Shown here: piece by piece, positions 1-5,365 of the stretch | How the letters are laid out: each line of letters starts with the position of its first letter | How positions within the stretch are numbered: position 1 is the first letter of the stretch | Assembly: GCA_016791085.1 (NCBI GenBank) | Contig: JAEUNN010001027.1 | Span: 1 to 5,365 of the forward strand | Source of the DNA: Rhodocyclaceae bacterium | GTDB lineage: Bacteria > Pseudomonadota > Gammaproteobacteria > Burkholderiales > Rhodocyclaceae | Direction: 5' to 3' | Length of the DNA: 5,365 nt | Position numbers and translations under genes: made by a program | Notes under the pieces: generated by a model | Databases searched by the model: none | The model's input: only the letters and a program-made list of their open reading frames with translations | What the model was told of the DNA's origin: nothing

Positions 1-77
1 TGGGCGAACAGCGCGACCTGCGCTTCGTCCAGTACGAAAAGCCGGGGCTGTTGAAACGCCTGTTCGGTGGGAGGTAG
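1..77 (+). CDS. minD: Septum-site determining ATPase MinD, C-terminal end only
   Basis: Only the last 25 codons are present, read in the frame starting at base 3 and ending at the TAG at 75-77; the gene begins outside the window. The encoded tail ends in KPGLLKRLFGGR, the short amphipathic helix that MinD uses to bind the inner membrane when loaded with ATP. In this family MinD is a ParA-like ATPase that recruits MinC to block FtsZ ring formation away from mid-cell and is released from the membrane by MinE. The identification rests on this tail plus the minE gene that follows two bases after the stop. The catalytic part of the protein cannot be judged here. minC would be expected upstream, as is usual for the minCDE order. 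Confidence 0.93.
   Translation, partial: GEQRDLRFVQYEKPGLLKRLFGGR
69..74 (+). promoter_or_regulatory. Ribosome binding site of minE, within the end of minD
   Basis: GGGAGG lies 5 bases before the minE ATG and overlaps the last minD codons. It fixes the minE start at 80. A GTG further upstream at 67 is in another frame and has no comparable site. Confidence 0.8.
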
Positions 78-79
78 GC

Positions 80-337
80 ATGTCCCTGCTGTCTATGCTG
101 TTCGGCCAGAAGCCGAAATCGGCCGCGGTCGCCAAGGAGCGACTGCAACTAATCATCGCGCGCGAGCGTGCCGGCAGCGGCGCGCCGGATTTTCTGCCGG
201 CGCTGCAGCGCGACCTGATCGAAGTGATTTCGCGCTACGTCAAGGTGAACGCCAACGACATCAAGGTGCAAGTCGAAAAGCAGGACAACTACGAGGTGCT
301 CGAAGTCAATATCGTGCTGCCGGAACAGGCGCGCTGA
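80..337 (+). CDS. minE: Cell division topological specificity factor MinE
   Basis: This is a complete 85-residue MinE, close to the usual 80-90. MinE stimulates MinD ATP hydrolysis at the membrane and drives the pole-to-pole oscillation that keeps the MinCD inhibitor away from mid-cell. Residues 2-12 (SLLSMLFGQKP) are the hydrophobic/basic membrane-targeting segment. Residues 13-31 form the MinD-contact region containing AKERLQLIIARER, with K19, R21, L22 and I25 at the same numbers as in the E. coli protein. Residues from about 32 to the end (FLPALQRDLIEVISRYVKVNANDI...) are the dimerising topological-specificity domain. The ATG at 80 lies 2 bp after the minD stop, with a strong GGGAGG ribosome site at 69-74 inside the end of minD, so the two are translated as an operon. 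The sequence resembles betaproteobacterial MinE. Nothing is broken or unusual. Confidence 0.97.
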   Translation: MSLLSMLFGQKPKSAAVAKERLQLIIARERAGSGAPDFLPALQRDLIEVISRYVKVNANDIKVQVEKQDNYEVLEVNIVLPEQAR

Positions 338-376
338 GGCCCACCGCGGCCGGCCCGTGGCGGCAGGGCGCGCGCG

Positions 377-3300
377 TCAGGTTTCCAGTTCGGCCAGACC
401 GTCCAGCACGCTTTCCAGTTCGATGCACAGTTCGGCCAGGGCGGCACTTGCCCCGCTGCGATCGCGCGCGCGGAAATGCTGCTCGAGTTCTGCCGCGCTG
501 CCATACAGCCGCGCCGCACTGATGTTGCCCGCCACGCCCTTCAAGGCGTGCGCCAGTTCGGCGCCGCCGGCGTAATTTTCCTGTTCCAGGGCTGCCGCCA
601 GGCGCTGGCCGTAATCCGCAAAACTGCCGCGGAAAGACAGCAGGATGCGGCGGCAGGTGGCACCGCGCCCCTGCATGCGCTGCAGCATTTCGCGCGTGTC
701 TATGCCCACCAGCTGGGGTAGCGCGTCCACGGCCGGGGCCGGGGCAGCTGCCGCCAGCGGCGCGGCAGCTTTGTCCGCCGCCGCGGCCACGCACCAGCGC
801 CGCAATACCGCATACAGTTCGGACGGATCCACCGGCTTGCCGACGTGGTCCTTCATGCCCACGGCCAGGCTGCGCTCGCGATCGGTATGGAAAGCGTGCG
901 CGGTCAGCGCCACGATGGGCTGGCCGGCGTGGCGTGCATCCTGCAGGATGCGCGCGGCGGCGGTCAGGCCGTCCATTTCCGGCATCTGTATGTCCATGAG
1001 CACCAGCGCGTAGTACGCAGGCGGGTTGCCCAGCACGCGCTCCACGGCGCGCGCGCCGGTTTCGGCCTCTTCCACGCGGGCGCCGGTCGCGGCCAGCAGT
1101 TCGCGCAGAATTTCGCGATTCAGCGCGACGTCTTCGGCGATCAGGATGCGCTTGCCGGTGAGGCGCGGCAGGTCGCCGGCGGCCACAACGTCGGGCTTGA
1201 CCGAACCCGGCGACAACAGCGCGCGCAGACCGCGCAGCAGGGCGCGCGGCGTGCTCGGCTCGCCCACGCTGACCTGGCGCCCGGGCCGGTCGGGTTGGGG
1301 CGTGGGCACGCTGGTGAGCCACAGGCGCGGGCCGTCGCTATCCACCAGGCCCTGCATCGTGTCGTCCACGACCATGAAATCCGTCTGCTCCACGCTGACT
1401 TCCGCCCCGGCCACGCGCACGCCCAGGCTGGCCAGTTGCGCGGCCACGCAATTGCGCTTGGATTCGCCGGCCACCACCAGCAGGGCACGCTTGCCGCACA
1501 GGTCGGCCGACGGCGGCGACGGCAGCGCGCCGGGGTCGCGCCGCAGGGGCAGCGTGAAATGGAAAGTAGACCCGCGTCCGGGTTTGCTTTGCGCGGCGAT
1601 GCTGCCGTCCATCAGTTCCACCAGCCGGCGCGAAATCGACAGGCCCAGGCCGGTGCCGCCATAGCGCCGCGTGGTCGAACTGTCGGCCTGGCTGAACGGA
1701 CGGAACAATTGCTCCAGCTGCGCGGCACTGATGCCTATGCCGGTATCGCTGACCGCAAAGCGCAGCAGCGCCACCTCGGCGGTCGGCGCCTGAACCAGTT
1801 CCACATCCACCCTTACCTCACCGGCATTGGTGAACTTGACGGCATTGCTGCACAGGTTGATGAGTACCTGGCTAAGCCGCGTGGGATCGCCCAGATACCC
1901 CAGCGGACAATCGGCCTTCACGTCCAGGATGAAATCGATCTGTTTTTGCGCGGCCTGGTGGCCGCACACCACGCCGGCATTTTCCAGCACGTCCCACAGG
2001 TCGAAACTGATGCATTCGAGTTCCAGCTTGCCGGCCTCGATCTTGGAAAAATCCAGTATGTCGTTGATCACCGCCAGCAGTGCGCCGCCGGCCGACTGGA
2101 TTTTCTGCAGCCAGTCGCGCTGGCGCGAACTCAGGTCGGTCTGCAGCGTGAGGTGGGCAAGCCCCAGCACGGCATTCATGGGGGTGCGGATTTCGTGGCT
2201 CATGTTGGCCAGAAATTCGCTCTTCGAGCGGCTCGCGCGCTCGGCTTCTTCCTTGGCTTCGGCAAGTTGGCAGGTGCGCTCGTCCACGGTGGCTTCGAGG
2301 GCCTGCTGATGCCGCGCCAGCGCCTCTTCGGCCGCCTTGCGTTCGCTGATGTCGCTGCATATCCAGGTCGATTCGCCCGAATTCAGTTCGTGCAGGTGGC
2401 CCGCCAATACCGCCCAGAAACAAGTGCCGTCGCGCCGGCGCATGCGCACCTCGGCGGAAAAGTGGCGATCGGCCTCGAGCGCCGCATAGCCGGCCCCTAC
2501 CCGCTCGAACGATTCGTCGTCCGCATACAGCATGCGGGTCGGCATGGCGCCCATTTCGCCCGGGCCGTAGCCGAACATGGATTCGAACTTGCGGTTGCAC
2601 GACTGCAACAAGCGCCCGCGCACGGTGGTAATGCCGACCAGGGCGTTGTCCAGCATGGCGTTCTTTTCGCGCAGCGCCTCCTCGCGCGCGCGCTCGGTTT
2701 CGCGCAGCAGCGTGATGGTGTCGCGGAAGCGCAGCACGGCGCGTGACATGCGGCCGATCTGGTCCTGGTTGTCGAGGCCGGACAGGTGGATGTCGGTTTC
2801 CCCGTGCGCAAGCTTTTCCAGGCTGGCCTGCACGTCGTCGAAAGAGCGGCCGATGCGTGCGCTGAGCAGGTACAGCACGAGGAAAATCACGAGCGCCATG
2901 AGCACATTGGAAATTCCGTCCATGAACACCCGGCGCCCCGTCTCGGCATCCAGGGCGCGGCGCGACAGCGTCAGTTCCAGCGTGCCCACGGGCGTCACGT
3001 GGCCGCCGTCGTCATAGAACAGATCGCGCCGCGCGCGGGCGACTTCCTTGTCCTGCTGCTCGGGATTTCCGGCTGCCGCGAGCAGCGTGCCGTTCGAGTC
3101 GTACACGCGCACGCCGGCCACGTCCGGGCTGGAACCCAGGGCGCTCACGACACTCGTGACCGCCGCGCTGTTGAAATCGAACAGCGGCCGCGCCAGCGCC
3201 TCGCCCACCAGGGTGGTCTGGCGCTCCAGCCGGTCCTGCTGGCGCAGGTTGGCGTCGCTGTACAGGCGCCACACGTCGTAACTGGCATTGACCGCGGTAC

Positions 3301-3382
3301 CCAGCACCAGCGCCAATAGAATGCCGGCGTAAATGCGCAGGCGCATGTCCGAGCGCCAGGCGCGCAGCCAGCGTTCGATCAC
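377..3382 (-). CDS. Membrane hybrid sensor histidine kinase (CHASE8-like, HAMP, PAS, HisKA, HATPase, two receivers, HPt)
   Basis: This is a 1001-residue inner-membrane hybrid kinase of the BarA/TorS-like architecture. A first membrane segment (about 16-33) is followed by a periplasmic sensor region (about 36-155) whose LARPLFDFNS and VAGVRVYDSNGTLLAA motifs resemble CHASE8. A second membrane segment (about 156-175) leads to HAMP (to about 225), PAS with PAC (about 238-348) and a coiled coil (about 345-385). HisKA carries SHEIRTP with phospho-acceptor H396. The ATPase has an N box (N509, N513), DTGIG (546-550), FRPFSQAD (560-567) and GGTGLGL (575-581). A degenerate receiver (about 629-723) precedes an intact one (about 743-863; E750, D751, phospho-acceptor D797, T827, K849). 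An Ala/Pro-rich linker leads to an HPt domain with H945 in HALKG. The GTG start has GGGGGG (3388-3393) five bases upstream and gives a basic N-terminus before the first membrane segment; the ATG at residue 13 lacks a ribosome site. It lies 48 bp after the binding-protein gene, probably in one operon. The signal and output regulator are unknown. Confidence 0.95.
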   Translation of the reverse strand: MIERWLRAWRSDMRLRIYAGILLALVLGTAVNASYDVWRLYSDANLRQQDRLERQTTLVGEALARPLFDFNSAAVTSVVSALGSSPDVAGVRVYDSNGTLLAAAGNPEQQDKEVARARRDLFYDDGGHVTPVGTLELTLSRRALDAETGRRVFMDGISNVLMALVIFLVLYLLSARIGRSFDDVQASLEKLAHGETDIHLSGLDNQDQIGRMSRAVLRFRDTITLLRETERAREEALREKNAMLDNALVGITTVRGRLLQSCNRKFESMFGYGPGEMGAMPTRMLYADDESFERVGAGYAALEADRHFSAEVRMRRRDGTCFWAVLAGHLHELNSGESTWICSDISERKAAEEALARHQQALEATVDERTCQLAEAKEEAERASRSKSEFLANMSHEIRTPMNAVLGLAHLTLQTDLSSRQRDWLQKIQSAGGALLAVINDILDFSKIEAGKLELECISFDLWDVLENAGVVCGHQAAQKQIDFILDVKADCPLGYLGDPTRLSQVLINLCSNAVKFTNAGEVRVDVELVQAPTAEVALLRFAVSDTGIGISAAQLEQLFRPFSQADSSTTRRYGGTGLGLSISRRLVELMDGSIAAQSKPGRGSTFHFTLPLRRDPGALPSPPSADLCGKRALLVVAGESKRNCVAAQLASLGVRVAGAEVSVEQTDFMVVDDTMQGLVDSDGPRLWLTSVPTPQPDRPGRQVSVGEPSTPRALLRGLRALLSPGSVKPDVVAAGDLPRLTGKRILIAEDVALNREILRELLAATGARVEEAETGARAVERVLGNPPAYYALVLMDIQMPEMDGLTAAARILQDARHAGQPIVALTAHAFHTDRERSLAVGMKDHVGKPVDPSELYAVLRRWCVAAAADKAAAPLAAAAPAPAVDALPQLVGIDTREMLQRMQGRGATCRRILLSFRGSFADYGQRLAAALEQENYAGGAELAHALKGVAGNISAARLYGSAAELEQHFRARDRSGASAALAELCIELESVLDGLAELET

Positions 3383-3387
3383 GGCAT

Positions 3388-3393
3388 CCCCCC
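3388..3393 (-). promoter_or_regulatory. Ribosome binding site of the hybrid kinase gene
   Basis: GGGGGG on the - strand sits 5 bases before the GTG at 3382-3380 and supports that non-ATG start. An ATG inside the spacer (3387-3385) is out of frame and stops after two codons (ATG CCG TGA), overlapping the GTG. Confidence 0.6.
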
Positions 3394-3430
3394 GCGCCAG
3401 CGCAGGCGCCGGTAAGCGGCAGTACGCATG

Positions 3431-4216
3431 TCAGTTCCGCACGGCTTCCAGGGCATCGCGCTCAAGTCTTTGATATTCGCCAGAATTGCGCACGCTGGCC
3501 ACGGCATGCCAGATGCGCTCGGCAAGTTCGCCGCGGTTTTGCGCGAATTCGCGCGAAAACACCAGGAAATACGGTTTTTCCACGAGCACGCGCGGCAGGA
3601 TTTCCACTTCCGCGGCCAGTGCCGGGTTCGATTCCAGCACCGACCGGGCTTCTCCATCCAGCATGGCGGCGGCGGCCAGGCGGCCGGCGGCGAGCTTCTG
3701 CAACAGTTCCGCGCCCTTTTGCGTGCCTTCGTCCACCTTCACGCCCATGCCGCGCAACAGGTCGCCTACGGAATAGCCGAGCTGTATGCCTACTGTGCCG
3801 TCCAGGCCCGCAAACGCCTTGCCGTCCCAGTCCACGCGGGTGTGCTTGCGGCGCAGCAGCACGTAGCGGTCGCTATTGAGGCGCTTGGACGCGTCTGGCG
3901 GGTTGCCGCCCGGGTAGGCCGCCAATTCCAGCCGGTCCGGCTTGAAACTGGCGCCGATCGCGCCGCTCACGCTATTCGATTTGAGTTCCGCCAGGCAGCG
4001 CTTCCAGGGCATGCCGCGGTAGTCGAAGCGCATGCCCACTTCGCGTGCCACGCGGTTCAGCAGGTCGAAATTGAGCCCCTGGCCGTCCTGCGTGCGCCAG
4101 GGCCGCACATCGGATTTTTCGACGCACAGGGTTATCGGCTCTTGCGCGCCGGCCGTGGCGGCGCATGCCCCGGCCAGCACCAGGAGCAGAAACCGCAGCA
4201 AGGATGTCGGATACAT
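3431..4216 (-). CDS. Periplasmic solute-binding protein, family 3 (SBP_bac_3)
   Basis: This is a 261-residue exported protein of the family-3 solute-binding fold, typical in length for amino-acid-binding receptors. Residues 1-24 form a signal peptide (hydrophobic LLRFLLLVLAGACAA, cleavage after AGA at 22-24). The mature part opens with ITLCVEKSDVRPW and GLNFDLLNRVAREVG, the usual first strand and helix. It continues with a PWKRCLAELKS stretch (70-80) that I recall from proteobacterial relatives. R95 in FKPDR is placed like the Arg that holds the ligand carboxylate in amino-acid receptors, and D187 in MLDGEA like the Asp that holds the amino group; these alignments are by eye. Mature cysteines C31 and C74 could form a disulfide. 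No permease or ATPase gene is adjacent; the next gene, 48 bp downstream, is a hybrid kinase, so a sensory role is likely. The ligand is not known. The start is set by the signal peptide, with only a weak AGG upstream. Confidence 0.9.
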   Translation of the reverse strand: MYPTSLLRFLLLVLAGACAATAGAQEPITLCVEKSDVRPWRTQDGQGLNFDLLNRVAREVGMRFDYRGMPWKRCLAELKSNSVSGAIGASFKPDRLELAAYPGGNPPDASKRLNSDRYVLLRRKHTRVDWDGKAFAGLDGTVGIQLGYSVGDLLRGMGVKVDEGTQKGAELLQKLAAGRLAAAAMLDGEARSVLESNPALAAEVEILPRVLVEKPYFLVFSREFAQNRGELAERIWHAVASVRNSGEYQRLERDALEAVRN

Positions 4217-4236
4217 GGAGGACCTGGATTGCGTTC

Positions 4237-4273
4237 ATTAAAACTTTAACGGTGTACGGACGGGCGTCGCCAA
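4237..4273 (-). promoter_or_regulatory. Candidate sigma70-type promoter for the binding-protein/kinase pair
   Basis: On the - strand, TTGGCG (4273-4268) is followed after 17 bases by GTTAAA (4250-4245), and TTTAAT lies slightly further on (4242-4237). This is the only A/T-rich patch just upstream of the gene starting at 4216. TTTAAT matches the -10 consensus at five of six bases but lacks a -35 at the right distance. The TTGGCG/GTTAAA pair has the right spacing but poor hexamers. This is a weak candidate only. Confidence 0.25.
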
Positions 4274-4366
4274 ACTTGAGCATTTGCCCGCCAAACACTG
4301 GGCACGGCCGCATTGCGGCGGGCCATGGCGTGCAGCGCGCAGCCGCACGTGTTACGTTATGGCGCG

Positions 4367-4397
4367 GCGCGCCGGCCGGCGCGCGCTGCCGGCCGGC
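4367..4397. repeat. GC-only palindromic patch with two GCCGGCCGGC copies
   Basis: A perfect 18-bp palindrome GCGCGCCGGCCGGCGCGC occupies 4367-4384. Its 10-bp core GCCGGCCGGC (4371-4380) recurs at 4388-4397 after a 7-base spacer. As each copy is self-complementary, the two could also pair with each other as a stem with a 7-base loop, extended by one C-G pair at 4370/4398. There is no following T tract, so it is not an intrinsic terminator. In DNA this rich in G and C such a palindrome can arise by chance. Confidence 0.5.
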
Positions 4398-4428
4398 GGC
4401 CGCAAACACCCCTACGATGAAGCCCCGT

Positions 4429-4462
4429 GACGCTTGCGTCCGGCATATGGAATGCGTATGAA
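4429..4462 (+). promoter_or_regulatory. Candidate promoter with overlapping dyad, reading toward the adaptor gene
   Basis: TTGCGT (4434-4439), a 17-base spacer and TATGAA (4457-4462) give a weak sigma70-like pair. A dyad GACGC-TT-GCGTC (4429-4440) overlaps the -35 element, a position suited to a regulator site. Two similar decamers follow, GCATATGGAA and GCGTATGAAC. Transcription from here would leave a leader of roughly 145 bases before the adaptor start. Confidence 0.2.
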
Positions 4463-4612
4463 CGGACAATGCACTTGGGTATGCGCAGGGCGCAACCGCC
4501 CGCGGCGCAATCCGCCGCAGGCGGGCCGACGCCACCTGCCATGCGGCGCACGGCGCGGCGCCGTTCCGCCCGGCGGGGCTTGCGCGCCACGCGCGGGACA
4601 CTGAATCCAGCC

Positions 4613-5365
4613 ATGCCGGCCGCGCCCTCCGTCAGAATTATGAGCGTCCTGCTGCTGGCCCTCGCGCCGGCCGCCTGCCGCCAGGACGAAGCGCCCGCCT
4701 GGCAGGGCTATGCCGAAGGGGAGTACCTGCGCGTCGCCTCGCCCTACGCCGGCCGGCTCGATACGCTCGCGGTCGCGCGCGGCCAGCAGGTGGCCCCCGG
4801 CGCCGCGCTGTTCGAACTGGAACACGCCAGCGAACAGGCGGCGCTCGACGAGGCCCTGGCACGCGCGCAAAGCGCCCGGGCGCGCCTCTCCAACCTCGAA
4901 GGCGCGCGGCGCACGCCGGAAATCGCCGCGCTGGACGCGCAGGTGGCGGCGGCGCGCGCCGCACTCACGCTGTCGTCCGAACAATTGCGCCAGCAGCAGG
5001 ATTTGTATGCACGCCGCTTCGTCGCCAAGGCACGCCTGGACGAAGCGCAGGCGGCGCTTGCGCGCGACCGCGCCAAGCTGGGTGAGAGCGAGGCGCAACG
5101 GGACTATGCGCGCCTGTCGCTGGGGCGCAGCCAGGAAATCGAAGCCTCCCGGCTGGATGCCGCGGCCGCCGACCAGGCCGCCGCCCAGGCGCGCTGGCGA
5201 CTGGACCAGAAGCGCGCCGCGGCGCCCGCGGCGGCGCTGGTGCAGGACACCTATTTCGTGGCCGGCGAATGGGTGCCGGCCGGCACGCCCATCGTGTCGC
5301 TATTGCCGCCGGGCAATATCAAGCTGCGCTTTTTCGTGGCTCAGGGCGAAGTGGCCGGCATCAAG
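4613..5365 (+). CDS. HlyD/YbhG-family periplasmic adaptor (membrane fusion protein), 3' truncated by window end
   Basis: An open frame runs from the ATG at 4613 to the window edge (251 codons, no stop). HlyD-family adaptors bridge an inner-membrane exporter and an outer-membrane channel; the YbhG-like branch usually accompanies ABC-2 type exporters. Residues 12-22 form a short hydrophobic segment ending in LAPAAC, a plausible lipoprotein site with C22 lipidated, although the -3 position is Pro. Residues 37-70 form the first half of a biotinyl-lipoyl domain (VASPYAGRLDTLAVARGQQVAPGAALFELE). Residues 72-200 are an Ala/Glu/Arg-rich helical hairpin. Residues 205-231 are the second lipoyl half (GEWVPAGTPIVSLLPP), followed by the start of the beta-barrel (NIKLRFFV, 235-242). 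The start is uncertain: no clear ribosome site precedes 4613, 4640 or the in-frame ATG at 4541. The one at 4613 retains R8 before the hydrophobic segment. The gene is divergent from the binding-protein/kinase pair. Confidence 0.88.
   Translation, partial: MPAAPSVRIMSVLLLALAPAACRQDEAPAWQGYAEGEYLRVASPYAGRLDTLAVARGQQVAPGAALFELEHASEQAALDEALARAQSARARLSNLEGARRTPEIAALDAQVAAARAALTLSSEQLRQQQDLYARRFVAKARLDEAQAALARDRAKLGESEAQRDYARLSLGRSQEIEASRLDAAAADQAAAQARWRLDQKRAAAPAAALVQDTYFVAGEWVPAGTPIVSLLPPGNIKLRFFVAQGEVAGIK

Larger units (their letters stand above)
4217..4612. other. Divergent intergenic region (396 bp)
   Basis: This gap separates the - strand binding-protein gene from the + strand adaptor gene. 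It must hold the promoters of both unless the adaptor's start lies further upstream. Visible contents are an A/T-rich patch near 4235-4250, an ACGT-N3-ACGT dyad at 4347-4357, a very GC-rich palindromic patch at 4367-4397, a GACGC-TT-GCGTC dyad at 4429-4440 and a weak + strand promoter candidate at 4434-4462. Open frames on both strands here have arginine/alanine-rich composition and no family resemblance, so I regard them as noise of high GC content. No RNA gene was recognised. Confidence 0.7.

Noticed and set aside
338..376. GC-rich sequence between the convergent minE and kinase genes as a bidirectional terminator
   Set aside because: Only short, interrupted pairing such as CCAC/GTGG at 341-360 and a GGCCGGCC palindrome are present, with no T tract on either strand, so an intrinsic terminator is not supported.
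306..1322. - strand open frame of 338 codons overlapping the kinase 3' end
   Set aside because: It is a shifted frame of the kinase's own strand, made of Arg/Ala/Gly/Pro-rich sequence; the receiver and HPt motifs are in the other frame.
845..2746. Long + strand open frame (633 codons) opposite the kinase gene
   Set aside because: It is rich in His/Ala/Gln/Arg with no domain resemblance, and lies antisense to a gene with clear conserved kinase motifs; it is a product of high GC content.
3379..3387. Two-codon ATG-CCG-TGA mini-frame overlapping the kinase GTG start
   Set aside because: Could suggest translational coupling, but it is most simply chance; the ribosome site is equally well placed for the GTG.
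3394..3409. GCGCC/GGCGC inverted repeat between the binding-protein and kinase genes
   Set aside because: The 5-bp stem with a 6-base loop is too short, with no T tract, to be called a terminator or processing site in DNA this rich in GC.
3428..4249. + strand open frame of 273 codons opposite the binding-protein gene
   Set aside because: No signal or family motif, unusual His/Ala/Gln composition; the opposite strand encodes a well-formed signal peptide and binding-protein fold.
4347..4357. ACGT-GTT-ACGT dyad in the divergent region
   Set aside because: ACGT is self-complementary and the dyad does not extend beyond the two tetramers, so it is too weak to call an operator.
4412..5098. - strand open frame of 228 codons across the adaptor gene
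   Set aside because: It is the antisense shadow of the HlyD-family coding frame, which shows the lipoyl and coiled-coil features.

Overview
The window comes from a GC-rich Gram-negative bacterium, most likely a betaproteobacterium of the Burkholderiales. The MinE sequence and the family of substrate-binding protein next to the hybrid kinase look most like Oxalobacteraceae (Massilia/Duganella/Herminiimonas-type). This placement is from recognition of the sequences, not from a search.

Layout. (1) Positions 1-337, + strand: the last 25 codons of minD, then a complete minE two bases after the minD stop. This is the distal end of a standard min division-site operon. (2) Positions 377-4216, - strand, convergent with minE: a two-gene signalling unit. 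The promoter-proximal gene (3431-4216) encodes a secreted family-3 periplasmic solute-binding protein. 48 bp downstream lies a 1001-residue membrane hybrid histidine kinase (377-3382). Its domains run TM - periplasmic sensor - TM - HAMP - PAS - HisKA - HATPase - degenerate receiver - intact receiver - HPt. (3) Positions 4217-4612: a 396-bp divergent intergenic region with weak promoter candidates in both directions, a short dyad and a very GC-rich palindromic patch. (4) Positions 4613-5365, + strand: the first 251 codons of a HlyD/YbhG-type periplasmic adaptor (membrane fusion protein), probably a lipoprotein. It runs off the window edge and probably opens an export operon.

How they may work together. 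MinD and MinE form the oscillator that places the septum at mid-cell and are unrelated to the rest. The binding protein has no permease or ATPase gene next to it. It is therefore more likely a ligand-sensing partner of the kinase than part of a transporter. The kinase carries all the phosphotransfer residues needed for a His-Asp-His relay (H396, D797, H945), but no cognate output regulator is present in the window. The adaptor is divergently placed; shared regulation with the kinase locus is possible but not shown. No RNA genes, CRISPR arrays or insertion sequences were seen. The most notable points are the binding-protein/kinase pairing and the degenerate receiver; I did not find clear evidence of an entirely new system.
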